64,000 nucleotides of DNA from the NCBI RefSeq assembly GCF_002929505.1, contig NZ_PJJL01000069.1, forward strand, positions 107,829 through 171,828, given 5' to 3'. A model generated the notes under the pieces. That model ran no database searches, was not told the origin of the DNA, and saw only the letters and a list, made by a program, of their open reading frames with translations. Position numbers and translations under genes: made by a program. The DNA comes from Cryobacterium sp. Y57 (GTDB taxonomy: Bacteria; Actinomycetota; Actinomycetes; Actinomycetales; Microbacteriaceae). This document shows, piece after piece, positions 48,759 through 57,625 of this stretch (its first letter is position 1; each line of letters begins with the position of its first letter).

Positions 48759-49730
48759 ATGCGCGCACCAACTGGGATTCAATACGATCTAACCGTGCAG
48801 ACAGCGAGGGGAACAGCCCGCGCCGTCGTGACCGAGGTGGCTGCTGGCCTCCGGGCATATTCCGTGAACGGAATCGACCTGGTTGAGACTTTTCCCGAGC
48901 TATCGCAGCCTCCCATGGCTGCGGGCATCGTTCTCGTGCCATGGCCCAATCGCATTCGCGATGGTCAATGGACGCAGAACGAGGTCACCCGCCAGCTCGC
49001 GCTCACCGAGCCGGCGCGCCACAACGCCATCCACGGGCTGCTCCGCTTCACTTCCTACCGCGAGGTGTCGAGGCAGAGCGATTCGGTCACGCTCGCCGCG
49101 ACGGTCTTTCCGCAGTCCGGCTACCCCTTTCACCTCGACACCGAGGTGAGTTATGCGCTCACTCCCAACGGTCTGAACGTGACACACCGACTGACCAACG
49201 TCGGTACCGACGCGGCGCCGGTCGCTGTGGGGGCGCATCCGTATCTGAAAATCGGCGACGTACCGACCGGCGATCTCATCGTGCGAGTGGATGCCGCAAC
49301 CCACATCGACGTAGACGACCGCCTCAACCCGACCGGCGAAACCCCCGTCGACGGCACCCGGTTCGACCTGCGCGGGGGCGTCGCGGTCGGCGACCTCGAC
49401 CTCGATGATGGCTTCGGCGGGGTCGGTCTGGCCCGTCCCGGCTCGGGCACGCCCGGCGAACACACCCTCACCGCAGCGGATGGCCGCAGCGTCACCCTCT
49501 GGGGCGATGAGAATATGCGCTACGTACAGGTCTTCACGCCGCACATCTTTCCGGTTCGCACCGGAGCCACCGAGCCATCCCGCGGCCAGGCGATCGCCAT
49601 CGAACCGATGACGGCGCCCGCCGACGCCTTCAACTCCGGCGCTGGCCTGCACTGGCTGCAACCGGGGGAGGAGTGGATCGTGCGCTGGGGCATCCGTCAT
49701 GCCGGGTTCGACTCGCAGAGCCAACCCTAG
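48759..49730 (+). CDS. galM: Aldose 1-epimerase family protein
   Basis: Galactose mutarotase-like beta-sandwich protein, 323 residues. Conserved points: VPWPNRIRDGQW (Arg), NAIHGLLRF with the first active-site His, VGAHPYLKIGD with the second His, DLDDGFGG, and a late Glu in IAIEPMTAPADAFNSG. It converts beta- to alpha-galactose for galK, completing the gal functions here except galE. It lies 9 bases after the DeoR gene, so both are in one transcript. Confidence 0.92.
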   Translation: MRAPTGIQYDLTVQTARGTARAVVTEVAAGLRAYSVNGIDLVETFPELSQPPMAAGIVLVPWPNRIRDGQWTQNEVTRQLALTEPARHNAIHGLLRFTSYREVSRQSDSVTLAATVFPQSGYPFHLDTEVSYALTPNGLNVTHRLTNVGTDAAPVAVGAHPYLKIGDVPTGDLIVRVDAATHIDVDDRLNPTGETPVDGTRFDLRGGVAVGDLDLDDGFGGVGLARPGSGTPGEHTLTAADGRSVTLWGDENMRYVQVFTPHIFPVRTGATEPSRGQAIAIEPMTAPADAFNSGAGLHWLQPGEEWIVRWGIRHAGFDSQSQP

Positions 49731-50651
49731 GTGACCACAACCCTGACGCACCGCATGCTGCCGCACCTCGGGCGCTATCGCGTCGATCTCGTGCTGCTGC
49801 TCGTGGCCTTGGTCTGGGGTGGAAGCTACCTGAGTGCGAAGGTGCTCACCGAGCAGGCGAGCGTATCGGCCGTGCTCGCGCTGCGCTTTCTGGTCGCGGC
49901 GCTCGCCCTGCTGATCGTCTGGGTGATGCGGCGCGAACGCCTGCCGTCACGGCGTGCGTTCGGGGTCGGCGTATTGCTCGGGGTGACCCAGGCGAGCATC
50001 CTCTGGCTTGAGACCCAGGGCGTGGCATTCACGTCGGCCACGAACGCGGGCCTCATCATCAGCCTCACCATCATTGTCACTCCGGTGCTAGAGTCGGTCG
50101 CGGCCCGTCGATGGCTGCCGCGCCCCTTCTTCGTGGCCGCGGTGCTCGCCGTCGTCGGGGTTGCCCTGCTCGTCTCCGATAACGGGTTTGCGCAGCCGAA
50201 TGTGGGCGACCTGCTCATTCTGGCGGCGGCGCTCGTGCGCTCCCTGCACGTGACGATGATGGGCCACCTGATTCGCGGGCGCAGCGACAGCACCATCACG
50301 CTCACCCTGCTGCAGGCGCTCGTCGGGGCGGTCGTCTTCACCGCCTTCGACATCCGTGGCCTCGTCGCGGCGATTTCGACCTTCGATTTAGCTGCGTGGA
50401 TGGGCGTGCTCTACCTGGGCCTGGCCTGCAGCGTATTCGCGTTTCTGGCGCAGATGTGGGCGATCCGCCGCACCTCGGCGGCACGGGCCAGCCTCCTCAT
50501 GGGCACCGAACCGATCTGGGCGGTGCTCGTGGGGGTGTCACTCGGCAGCGAAGCCCTCGGCCTCATCGGGGCACTCGGTGCCGTGCTCATCATTGTGGGA
50601 ACGTTCTGGGGCCAGCGCATCGAAGCCAGCCACCGTCTGAACGTGGGGTGA
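49731..50651 (+). CDS. EamA/DMT family transporter
   Basis: A 306-residue protein with ten predicted helices in two EamA repeats (LLLVALVWGGSYLSAKVL in the first; YLGLACSVFAFLAQMWAIRR with LLMGTEPIWAVLVGVSLG in the second), the latter being the family's conserved C-terminal motif. The GTG start follows the galM stop without a gap, so translation is probably by re-initiation. Exporters of amino acids or metabolites are common in the family; no link to galactose is proven. Confidence 0.86.
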   Translation: MTTTLTHRMLPHLGRYRVDLVLLLVALVWGGSYLSAKVLTEQASVSAVLALRFLVAALALLIVWVMRRERLPSRRAFGVGVLLGVTQASILWLETQGVAFTSATNAGLIISLTIIVTPVLESVAARRWLPRPFFVAAVLAVVGVALLVSDNGFAQPNVGDLLILAAALVRSLHVTMMGHLIRGRSDSTITLTLLQALVGAVVFTAFDIRGLVAAISTFDLAAWMGVLYLGLACSVFAFLAQMWAIRRTSAARASLLMGTEPIWAVLVGVSLGSEALGLIGALGAVLIIVGTFWGQRIEASHRLNVG

Positions 50652-50764
50652 GTACCCGTTGGGGTGATCCGGTCAGCGCACACCTTCGCCCAGCCGTGAG
50701 TTTCGGGGCGCCTAATCGTTTGAATGTGCGCAAGACCCACGGCCCCTGGCCTGACCGGCGTGCC

Positions 50765-52870
50765 CTACGGCTTGCGCACACTCGCCTCCGGGCGCAGATT
50801 GAGGCGGCGCAGTAGCTGCGCGTTCAGGGCAACGACCACGGTGGACACCGACATGAGCAGGGCCCCGATCTCCATCGGCAGCACGAAGCCGATGGGCGCG
50901 AGCACACCCGCGGCGAGCGGAACCGACAGCAGGTTGTACCCGGCTGCCCACCAGAGGTTCTGCTTCATCTTGCGGTAGCTCGCCTGCGACAGTTCGATCA
51001 CCGAGAGCACCGACCGCGGATCGTCGCTGGCCAGAATGACTCCCGCCGATGCGATCGCCACATCGGTCCCGGCACCGATCGCGATGCCGACGTCGGCCTG
51101 CGCGAGCGCCGGGGCGTCGTTCACTCCGTCGCCGACCATCGCCACGCGGCGGCCCTCGCGCTGCAGATCGGCCACTTTGCGCGCCTTGTCCTCCGGATGC
51201 ACGCCCGCGAACACCCGGTCGATGCCGAGCTCGGCTGCAACCGACTGGGCCACAGCCTGAGCGTCGCCGGTGATCATGACGACCTCGATACCCCGTCGGT
51301 GCAGGGCATCCACTGCCTGCCGCGACTCCTCGCGGATCTCATCGGCGAGGCCGATCGCGCCGACGACCGTACCGTCGCGTAACACGTGCAGAATGATCGC
51401 GCCCTGGCTCTGCCACGCCACGGTCTCGGCCAGCGGCGTCGCCCCGTGCTGGTCGAGCATGCTCGGCCCGCCGACGCTCACGCTGTGCCCGTCGACCAGG
51501 CCGGTCACGCCGATCGCCGCCGCAGTCTGAAACTCGCTCGCCCGCGGCACGGTCAGCCCACGCCCGCGGGCAGCCGTCACGATGGCGCGAGCCAGCGGAT
51601 GTTCACTGTCACCTTCCACCGACGCCGCCCACGCGAGCACATCGTCGCTCGAAAACAGGTCAGCGCCCAGCGAGGCGCCCGCTGAAGCCGCGCCGGCTTC
51701 AGGGCCGCGCGCCGCGGCATCCGCCTGGCTGCTTGCAACGGCTACGTGGCTGACCGTCGGCTCGCCCCTGGTGAGCGTGCCGGTCTTGTCGAACAATACC
51801 GAAGTGACCTGACGCATGCTCTCAAGGGCGAGGCGATCCTTGATGAGCACGCCGCCCTTCGCTGCGCGTTCGGTGGCGATCGACACCACGAGCGGAATCG
51901 CCAGCCCGAGCGCGTGCGGGCAGGCGATCACGAGCACGGTGATCGTGCGCACGACGGCATCCTGTGGCTGGCCGAGCAGCGTCCAGACGAGTGCGGTGAC
52001 GATACCGGCGCTGAGCGCGAACCAGAACAGCCAGCCGGCGGCCCGGTCGGCGATGCGCTGCGCCCGTGATGATGAGTTCTGTGCCTCGGTGACGAGCCGC
52101 TGGATTCCCGCCAGCGCGGTGTCATCGCCGATGGCGCTCACGCGCACCCGCAGGGCGGAATCGGTCGCGACCGTACCGGCCACGACCTGGTCACCGGGGG
52201 AGCGCTGCACCGGCCGAGATTCGCCGGTGATCATAGATTCGTCGACATCGGCCGTGCCCTCGGTGACTTGGCCGTCGGCGGGCACGCGCCCGCCCGGCCG
52301 CACCACGACGAGGTCGCCCAACACCAGGTCGCTCGGTGAGACCATGACACTGTGCTCGCTGATGAGGCCATCATCCTCGACCCGCTCGGCCTCATCGGGC
52401 AGCAGCGCAGCGAGCGACTCCAGTGCGGTGGATGTTTGCGCCAACGAGCGCATTTCGATCCAGTGGCCGAGCAGCATGATCACGATCAGCAGCGCGAGTT
52501 CCCACCAGAAATCGAGCTCAGCGTCGATGAGGCCCAGGCTCGCGCCCCAGGAGGCGAGAAACGCGACCGTGATCGCCAAGGCGATCAGCAGCATCATTCC
52601 GGGCGTGCGAGCCTTCAGCTCAGACACCGCTCCGCTCAGGAACGGTCGTCCACCCCAGACATACATGACGGTTCCGAGAACGGGGGAGATCCAGGTCACG
52701 CCGGCTATATCCGGAAGGGCATACCCGACGAGCGCCCCGAACATGTGGCTGAACGCCACCACGGGCACCGCCATGACGAGCATGGTCCAGAACAGGCGCC
52801 GAAACTGCCCGACGTGATCGCCGTGCCCGCTGTGGTTCATGGCGCTGTGGTCCATCGCATCGTGGTTCAT
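50765..52870 (-). CDS. CopB-like copper P1B-type ATPase
   Basis: Copper-exporting ATPase, about 700 residues. The His/Met-rich start (MNHDAMDHSAMNHSGHGDHV) takes the place of CxxC domains. Then come helices, the actuator motif MITGES, the membrane metal site VIACPHALGLAIPL (CPH, not CPC, the class IB-3/CopB form), phosphorylation VLFDKTGTLTRG, nucleotide motif EHPLARAI, and GDGVNDAPALAQADVGIAIG. Start choice is difficult. The ATG at 52870 overlaps the stop of a 33-codon His-rich frame that has the proper ribosome site at 52968; an in-frame ATG also lies at 52885. The upstream frame probably belongs to the same gene, broken by a one-base indel. A CsoR-like operator lies upstream. Confidence 0.88.
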   Translation of the reverse strand: MNHDAMDHSAMNHSGHGDHVGQFRRLFWTMLVMAVPVVAFSHMFGALVGYALPDIAGVTWISPVLGTVMYVWGGRPFLSGAVSELKARTPGMMLLIALAITVAFLASWGASLGLIDAELDFWWELALLIVIMLLGHWIEMRSLAQTSTALESLAALLPDEAERVEDDGLISEHSVMVSPSDLVLGDLVVVRPGGRVPADGQVTEGTADVDESMITGESRPVQRSPGDQVVAGTVATDSALRVRVSAIGDDTALAGIQRLVTEAQNSSSRAQRIADRAAGWLFWFALSAGIVTALVWTLLGQPQDAVVRTITVLVIACPHALGLAIPLVVSIATERAAKGGVLIKDRLALESMRQVTSVLFDKTGTLTRGEPTVSHVAVASSQADAAARGPEAGAASAGASLGADLFSSDDVLAWAASVEGDSEHPLARAIVTAARGRGLTVPRASEFQTAAAIGVTGLVDGHSVSVGGPSMLDQHGATPLAETVAWQSQGAIILHVLRDGTVVGAIGLADEIREESRQAVDALHRRGIEVVMITGDAQAVAQSVAAELGIDRVFAGVHPEDKARKVADLQREGRRVAMVGDGVNDAPALAQADVGIAIGAGTDVAIASAGVILASDDPRSVLSVIELSQASYRKMKQNLWWAAGYNLLSVPLAAGVLAPIGFVLPMEIGALLMSVSTVVVALNAQLLRRLNLRPEASVRKP

Positions 52871-52968
52871 GGCGCCGTGGTCCATAGCGTCGTGGTCATG
52901 GCCGCGTGATCCGGCTTCAGGTGAGCCGTACTGCCATGCGCGTCGTGGTTCGAGTTGGGCTGTGTCAT
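52867..52968 (-). CDS. 33-codon His-rich leader frame of the copper ATPase
   Basis: ATG at 52968 with GAGGAACG upstream opens MTQPNSNHDAHGSTAHLKPD, a His-rich start like those of CopB ATPases. It ends at TGA 52867-52869, which overlaps an ATG of the ATPase frame (ATGA). Adding one base near 52891 (for example in GGCCATG) would join it to the ATPase through DHDAMDHGAMNH. It is either the true N-terminus cut off by an indel or error, or a coupled leader peptide. Confidence 0.55.
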   Translation of the reverse strand: MTQPNSNHDAHGSTAHLKPDHAAMTTTLWTTAP

Positions 52969-53008
52969 GTCGTTCCTCGATTTTCAAATCTGCCGATACT
53001 GTCGAAGC

Positions 53009-53025
53009 ATACCCCCTTAGGGTAT
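53009..53025 (-). promoter_or_regulatory. CsoR-type copper operator
   Basis: ATACCCCCTTAGGGTAT, a 17-bp near-palindrome matching the pattern ATACCCCC-GGGGTAT of actinobacterial copper-responsive CsoR operators. It is 41 bases upstream of the leader ATG, in the right place for copper-induced expression. Confidence 0.8.
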
Positions 53026-53198
53026 CCCTTTCTCTGTTTCGGTACCGATGAGCACGGTTGGCGCTGCAGAGCTCGTCGCCGTGGGTATGGGCGTGGTGCC
53101 AGTGGACAGCGTGCCTCCACGTAGCGCATTCGCACACGTCCGAGCGGAACTCGCATGAATGAGCACCACTCTGCCGCGCAATCGGGCAGGCTTACGTC

Positions 53199-54485
53199 AT
53201 GGCGCAGAGCACATACACGGCACCCCCCGCCGAATCCCCGAACGACACCGACCGCCGCACCGCGCTGACCCGCATGAAGCGACTCGCGGCGGGCCTGCTC
53301 GCCCTCATGGCCATCATCTTCACCGTCTCGTTCGCCTTACAAGAGCGCTACCCCTGGCTCGAATACGTGCGCGCCGCCGCCGAGGGCGGCATGGTTGGCG
53401 CCATCGCCGACTGGTTCGCAGTGACCGCCCTGTTTCGCTACCCGATGGGCCTGCGTATTCCGCATACCAACATCATCGCCAACCGTAAGGACGAGATCGG
53501 CGCGAGCCTCGGCGAGTTCGTCGAGACCAACTTTCTGTCCGAGGCCGTCATCCGCGGCAAACTCGAATCGGTAGAACCAGCCCGCCGCATCGGCGCCTGG
53601 CTCAGCGACGACAAGAACACTGCAAGGCTCACTGACGAGCTCGCGATCGCCGGCCAGGGCATACTCAACCTGCTCGGCGACGACGCCATCAAGAACCTCA
53701 TCGAATCCGTCGCGCGCGAACACCTGATCCAACCAGAGTGGGGCCCGAGCCTCGGCCGGGTCGGGGAACGGCTGGTCACGAGCGGGCAGCAGCACGCGGC
53801 CGTCGACCTGCTGCTCGACCGCGCCGACGGCTGGCTGCGCGACCACCCCGAAGCGTTCGGTCGCGTCGTGTCGCAGCGATTGCCTACCTGGCTGCCCGGA
53901 TTCGTCGACAAGCTCGTCGACGACAAGGCCTACCGTGAAGTATTGGCTTTTGTGGCGTCCGCCCGCCACGACCGGCAGCATCCGGTGCGCAAGGCGCTGG
54001 ACGACTACCTGGGCGAGGTCATGCATGACCTGCAATATGAGCCGGCCATGATCAACCGCGTCGAAAACCTCAAGACCGAGGTTCTCGACAATGCCAAGCT
54101 GCGTGAATTTGCCGGCGACACCTGGCAAGCCATCAAAGCCTCCCTCACGCAGGCGCTCGACGATCCGACGAGCGCGCTGTTGGTGGGCATCCGCTCGACT
54201 CTGCACGATATCGGTAACCGCCTCACAACGGATGCCGCCCTCGGCTCCCGCATTGACCGCTGGCTCGCCGACACCGCCAGTCATGTCATCTCCACCTATC
54301 GTCACGAGATCGCCGGGGTGATCACCGAAACCGTGGAGCGCTGGCCGGCCCGAGAAACGGCCGAGAAGATCGAGCTGCAGGTGGGCCGCGATCTGCAGTT
54401 CATTCGCATCAATGGAACCGTGGTCGGCGCTCTCGCCGGCCTGGCCATTTTCACATTCGCGCACGCGGTGGCCGCGCTGATGTGA
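53199..54485 (+). CDS. DUF445 family membrane protein
   Basis: A 428-residue protein. The N-terminal helix at about 30-48 (LAAGLLALMAIIFTVSFALQ) is followed by the conserved EGGMVGAIADWFAVTALFRYPMG motif of DUF445, then RIPHTNIIANRKDEIGASLG. A long helical, charged middle region with internally similar segments (WLPGFVDKLV, SRIDRWLADTASHVI) follows, and then a C-terminal membrane helix (VVGALAGLAIFTFAHAVAAL). The family has no assigned function. It is divergent from the copper ATPase, with the CsoR site nearer the ATPase. Confidence 0.87.
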   Translation: MAQSTYTAPPAESPNDTDRRTALTRMKRLAAGLLALMAIIFTVSFALQERYPWLEYVRAAAEGGMVGAIADWFAVTALFRYPMGLRIPHTNIIANRKDEIGASLGEFVETNFLSEAVIRGKLESVEPARRIGAWLSDDKNTARLTDELAIAGQGILNLLGDDAIKNLIESVAREHLIQPEWGPSLGRVGERLVTSGQQHAAVDLLLDRADGWLRDHPEAFGRVVSQRLPTWLPGFVDKLVDDKAYREVLAFVASARHDRQHPVRKALDDYLGEVMHDLQYEPAMINRVENLKTEVLDNAKLREFAGDTWQAIKASLTQALDDPTSALLVGIRSTLHDIGNRLTTDAALGSRIDRWLADTASHVISTYRHEIAGVITETVERWPARETAEKIELQVGRDLQFIRINGTVVGALAGLAIFTFAHAVAALM

Positions 54486-54586
54486 GCCGACAGCCCGAGA
54501 AGTAGCTGAAAATTACCTTTGGGGTATTTGGGCTTCCCCTTATTCGGGGCAGAATTAATCTTTCTGCTATTCCCGAAAGGCGCCAA

Positions 54587-55834
54587 ATGCACGACCTGAC
54601 CAGGTGGGCCGTCCGGCCGCTGATGCGCGTGTGGGCGGCATTCGCCGAGCGTCAAGATCGCCACCTACCGCGGCCGAGCGATGTCCCGCAGGCGCATGCT
54701 CCCGGAATCGACAGCGATCGGGTGCTCATTCTGGGCTGCGGACCGGCTGTCGGTTGGGGTGTGCTCAGCCACCAACTCGCGCTGCCCGGATCGCTTGCCC
54801 GGGAGCTGTCGGTGCTCACCGGCCGCGGAGTAGACATCGACCTCGTAGCCAGTCGCACCATGACGGCGGCGAACGCGCTCCCCGCGTTGAACGTCCAGAG
54901 GCTCAGCCGCTTCGACGCCGTTGTGCTGACAATTGGCGTCAATGAGGCTTTGACACTGGTGAGTCGTCGCGAATGGCGCACCCGACTCGGAAAACTGCTC
55001 ACGGTGCTCCAACGCGAGGCCTCGCAGAGTACCCACTTCTACATTCTTGGGATCGCACCGATTCGGAGCATCGAGATCTTCAACCTCCCGCTCGGATTCA
55101 TCGCCGATCATTCCGCAGCAGATCTCAACCGGGTCAGCGCGCAGCTGGCTGCTGAGGCACCGCGCACGACCTTTCTGCCCTTTTCACCCGCGACCACGCT
55201 CACGCCCGACCGCCATCGCAGCCCAGCCGACTACCGGGACTGGGCCCTGCTGCTGGCTGGTGCCATGGCCGACACCCTCGACGCGGCACGCCTCGGCATC
55301 CATGAGGAACACGGCGGTCAACGGCTAACGGATGCTGCCAGTGTGGAACGCACCCGGCAGGCGGCCGTCGATAGCCTCGGTATCGTCGACACCCCGCCGG
55401 AGGCCCGATTCGATGAACTCGTTGCTCTGGCACAGCGACTGTTTGAAACCGAGTCGGCGGTGATCAGCGTCATCGACCACGATCGGCAGTGGCACAAGGC
55501 GCGGGTCGGAGTGGCAGCACCGGAGATTCCGCGCGCCGACTCGCTCTGTGCCTACACGATTGCCGGAGACGGACCTTTCGTGGTGGAAGACGCCCAAAAA
55601 GACCAGCGGTTCAGCCAGAATCCGCTCGTGCTCGGTGATTCGCTCATTCGTTTTTATGCCGGTTTTCCGATCGAATCGCCGTCGGGGGAACGCATCGGAT
55701 CGCTGTGCGTCTTTGATCCGGCCCCGCGTTCGCTCGCCGAGGTTGACCAGGTGCTATTGCGCGAACTTGCGCTGCTGGTGCAGCGCGAGTTGCGGATACC
55801 GCCGACCGGGGGTCCGGCAGACCCTCCGGCGTAA
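54587..55834 (+). CDS. SGNH-like domain fused to a GAF domain
   Basis: A 415-residue cytoplasmic protein with two parts. Residues 40-225 follow the SGNH/GDSL fold order, but block I reads [13 protein letters not shown] instead of GDS, so the nucleophile serine seems lost, and block III reads TIGVNEAL where GxND is usual. Residues 265-405 are a GAF domain ([55 protein letters not shown]). It may be a sensory protein using an inactive hydrolase fold as a second binding site. The ATG follows CGAAAGG. No membrane helix or output domain. Single-gene unit. Confidence 0.8.
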   Translation: MHDLTRWAVRPLMRVWAAFAERQDRHLPRPSDVPQAHAPGIDSDRVLILGCGPAVGWGVLSHQLALPGSLARELSVLTGRGVDIDLVASRTMTAANALPALNVQRLSRFDAVVLTIGVNEALTLVSRREWRTRLGKLLTVLQREASQSTHFYILGIAPIRSIEIFNLPLGFIADHSAADLNRVSAQLAAEAPRTTFLPFSPATTLTPDRHRSPADYRDWALLLAGAMADTLDAARLGIHEEHGGQRLTDAASVERTRQAAVDSLGIVDTPPEARFDELVALAQRLFETESAVISVIDHDRQWHKARVGVAAPEIPRADSLCAYTIAGDGPFVVEDAQKDQRFSQNPLVLGDSLIRFYAGFPIESPSGERIGSLCVFDPAPRSLAEVDQVLLRELALLVQRELRIPPTGGPADPPA

Positions 55835-55924
55835 GTGGTGGTAGTGCTCGAGGCGGTGCCAGCCAGGTCGATCATCCACAGCGCTCTAACGGTCATTTTT
55901 GGCAGCTGCGGGTAAGCTCGCGGC

Positions 55925-56443
55925 GTGAGCGAATCCTTCAGTCAACGCCTCCGGGCCCTCCCGGATTTTCCGAACGATCTCCCGAAATTTGATCCAGCCA
56001 CTGCGCCGGCCGATTCCGTTGACCTGTTTCTCGAGTGGCTTGAAGCCGCGCTCGCGGACGGGGTACCGCAGCCACATGCGTTCAGTCTTGCCACGACGAC
56101 TGCAACCGGTCAGGTCTCCTCGCGCATGATGATTCTGAAAAACATCGACGAGGGCGCCTGGCACTTTGCCAGCACGGTAGGTTCCCGCAAAGGCCGGGAA
56201 CTGACCGCAAATCCGCAAGCCGCCATGAATTTCTACTGGGCGAAATTTGGTCGCCAGGTGCGCGTTAGTGGCGCGGTCACCCTGCTTTCGGCCGAGGCAT
56301 CCGCTCGCGACTGGGATGAGCGTCCCGGCGCCGACGGCCGTGACAACCCCGATTGGCAGCTTTTTGCCCTGCATCCCACGGAGGTGGAGTTTTGGCAGGC
56401 GAGCAGTGATCGCCACCACATTCGCCACCGGTACGTGCTGTAG
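55925..56443 (+). CDS. Pyridoxamine phosphate oxidase-like flavoprotein, shortened
   Basis: Split-barrel FMN protein of 172 residues. The FMN-contact stretches are clear (FSLATTTATGQVSSRMMILK, HFASTVGSRKGRELTANPQA, NFYWAKFGRQVRVSG), as is a PdxH-like end (PTEVEFWQASSDRHHIRHRY). Between DWDERPG and NPDWQLFALHP about 35-40 residues normally present in the family (the SRA-x-QSR region and following helix) are missing, with the frame kept. PdxH activity is therefore uncertain; an internal in-frame deletion is likely. GTG start at 55925. Confidence 0.8.
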   Translation: MSESFSQRLRALPDFPNDLPKFDPATAPADSVDLFLEWLEAALADGVPQPHAFSLATTTATGQVSSRMMILKNIDEGAWHFASTVGSRKGRELTANPQAAMNFYWAKFGRQVRVSGAVTLLSAEASARDWDERPGADGRDNPDWQLFALHPTEVEFWQASSDRHHIRHRYVL

Positions 56444-56487
56444 GGCCGAGGTCACGACAGTCGTTCGCGCGATCCGGCGTGAACGTG

Positions 56488-56535
56488 GTGGCTGATTTCG
56501 AAATTTCGCGGGCAGTACCAATTCTAATCAGCCAC
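56488..56535. terminator. Possible bidirectional hairpin
   Basis: A 10-bp perfect stem, GTGGCTGATT (56488-56497) with AATCAGCCAC (56526-56535), around a 28-base loop that starts with the small palindrome CGAAATTTCG. It lies between the convergent PNPOx-like and amidase genes. Confidence 0.5.
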
Positions 56536-56610
56536 ACTCATGCGGGCGCCATCGACTCATCATCAGCGCCGGCGAGTGCGCACTGAATCTATGGGATTTT
56601 AGCGCCAAGG

Positions 56611-57621
56611 CTACCGTGCCGCAGTGTATTCCTCGGCTGTGGCGCGCAACCGACTGTGAGCTCCACCGTAGGCCTGTGCATCCTTCAAGGTCCACTTAGG
56701 CAGTTTCGCCACCATCGTGTAGTTGGGATCGCACACGTTTGCGGCCGGCGCGAGTCCCATCTGGCTGACGAGCTGGTACGCATCAAGGGTGTCGAGACCG
56801 GTGAGATCGGAGGCCCAGTTCACGAGATCTTTTTGGCTGATCCGGAAGGCGTCCTCCAGCGGGCGCGCTGACCCGGTGCTCATGATGAACTCATCGTTTT
56901 CGAGCCGCGGCCATGCCGAGGCACCGCCCTTGATCAGGTCGAGGGCGATCACCGAGTGCATGGCCGATTCGAGTCCGGTGCCACACACCTCGCCCTCGCC
57001 CTGGCGCGCGTGACCGTCTCCGAGCGACAGCATCGCCCCGGCGACATTGACCGGAAGATAGAGAGTTGTTCCGGCTCGCGCTTCCGGTGTGTCCATATTG
57101 CCACCGTGGGTGGAGGGCGTCACGACCAACCGAACTTCACCGCCAGGCGGAGCAACTCCCACCGTTCCATGCATGGGATCGAGCGGGAGTGCGAGCGTAA
57201 AATCTGAATTCTTGGCGCGAAAAGTCGCCGTCCAAGCATCCAAATCAACGTCGTAGAACCATACCCGCTCTTCGAGCGGCTCGTGCAGCATCGCCGTCTC
57301 GTGCGTCGCGGAGAGCGCACCAAAGAGTGGGAAAGTGCTCGAGATGGCGTATGGGCGCGCCGGGACGATCGAAACGAAATGTACGGCCAGCAGGTCACCG
57401 GGTTCCGCGCCGACCATTTCGATTGGACCGGAGACTGGATTGAGCTCGTTGAACGGAACGATCTGACTGGGAATGTCACGGGGGTTCGTTACCCGTCCGC
57501 CAAAGCAGTCCTCCGTGCTGACCTCGACAATGTCGCCGGGGCGCACGCTCAGCAAGGGGGCACGCCCCCCGAACACGTAGGAATACTGTTCGGGAAGCGG
57601 AGTGAGCTGGTGAACGACCAT
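56611..57621 (-). CDS. Acetamidase/formamidase family protein
   Basis: Cytoplasmic hydrolase of small amides, releasing ammonia and a carboxylate. 336 residues. Family landmarks: SVRPGDIVEVSTEDCFGG, GPIEMVGAEPGDLLAVHFVS, DPMHGTVGVAP, THGGNMDTPEARAGTTLYLP, and LSLGDGHARQGEGEVCGTGL, which is the strongest FmdA/AmdA signature (GDxHAxQGDGE). The exact amide (formamide, acetamide or other) is not fixed by sequence. It lies 4 bases downstream of a permease gene and is in one operon with it and the binding-protein gene. Confidence 0.9.
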   Translation of the reverse strand: MVVHQLTPLPEQYSYVFGGRAPLLSVRPGDIVEVSTEDCFGGRVTNPRDIPSQIVPFNELNPVSGPIEMVGAEPGDLLAVHFVSIVPARPYAISSTFPLFGALSATHETAMLHEPLEERVWFYDVDLDAWTATFRAKNSDFTLALPLDPMHGTVGVAPPGGEVRLVVTPSTHGGNMDTPEARAGTTLYLPVNVAGAMLSLGDGHARQGEGEVCGTGLESAMHSVIALDLIKGGASAWPRLENDEFIMSTGSARPLEDAFRISQKDLVNWASDLTGLDTLDAYQLVSQMGLAPAANVCDPNYTMVAKLPKWTLKDAQAYGGAHSRLRATAEEYTAAR

Positions 57622-57625
57622 GTTG

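Noticed and set aside
54486..54586. Copper operator upstream of the SGNH-GAF gene (ACCTTTGGGGTATT)
   Set aside because: Only one half-site resembles the CsoR motif; no symmetric partner.
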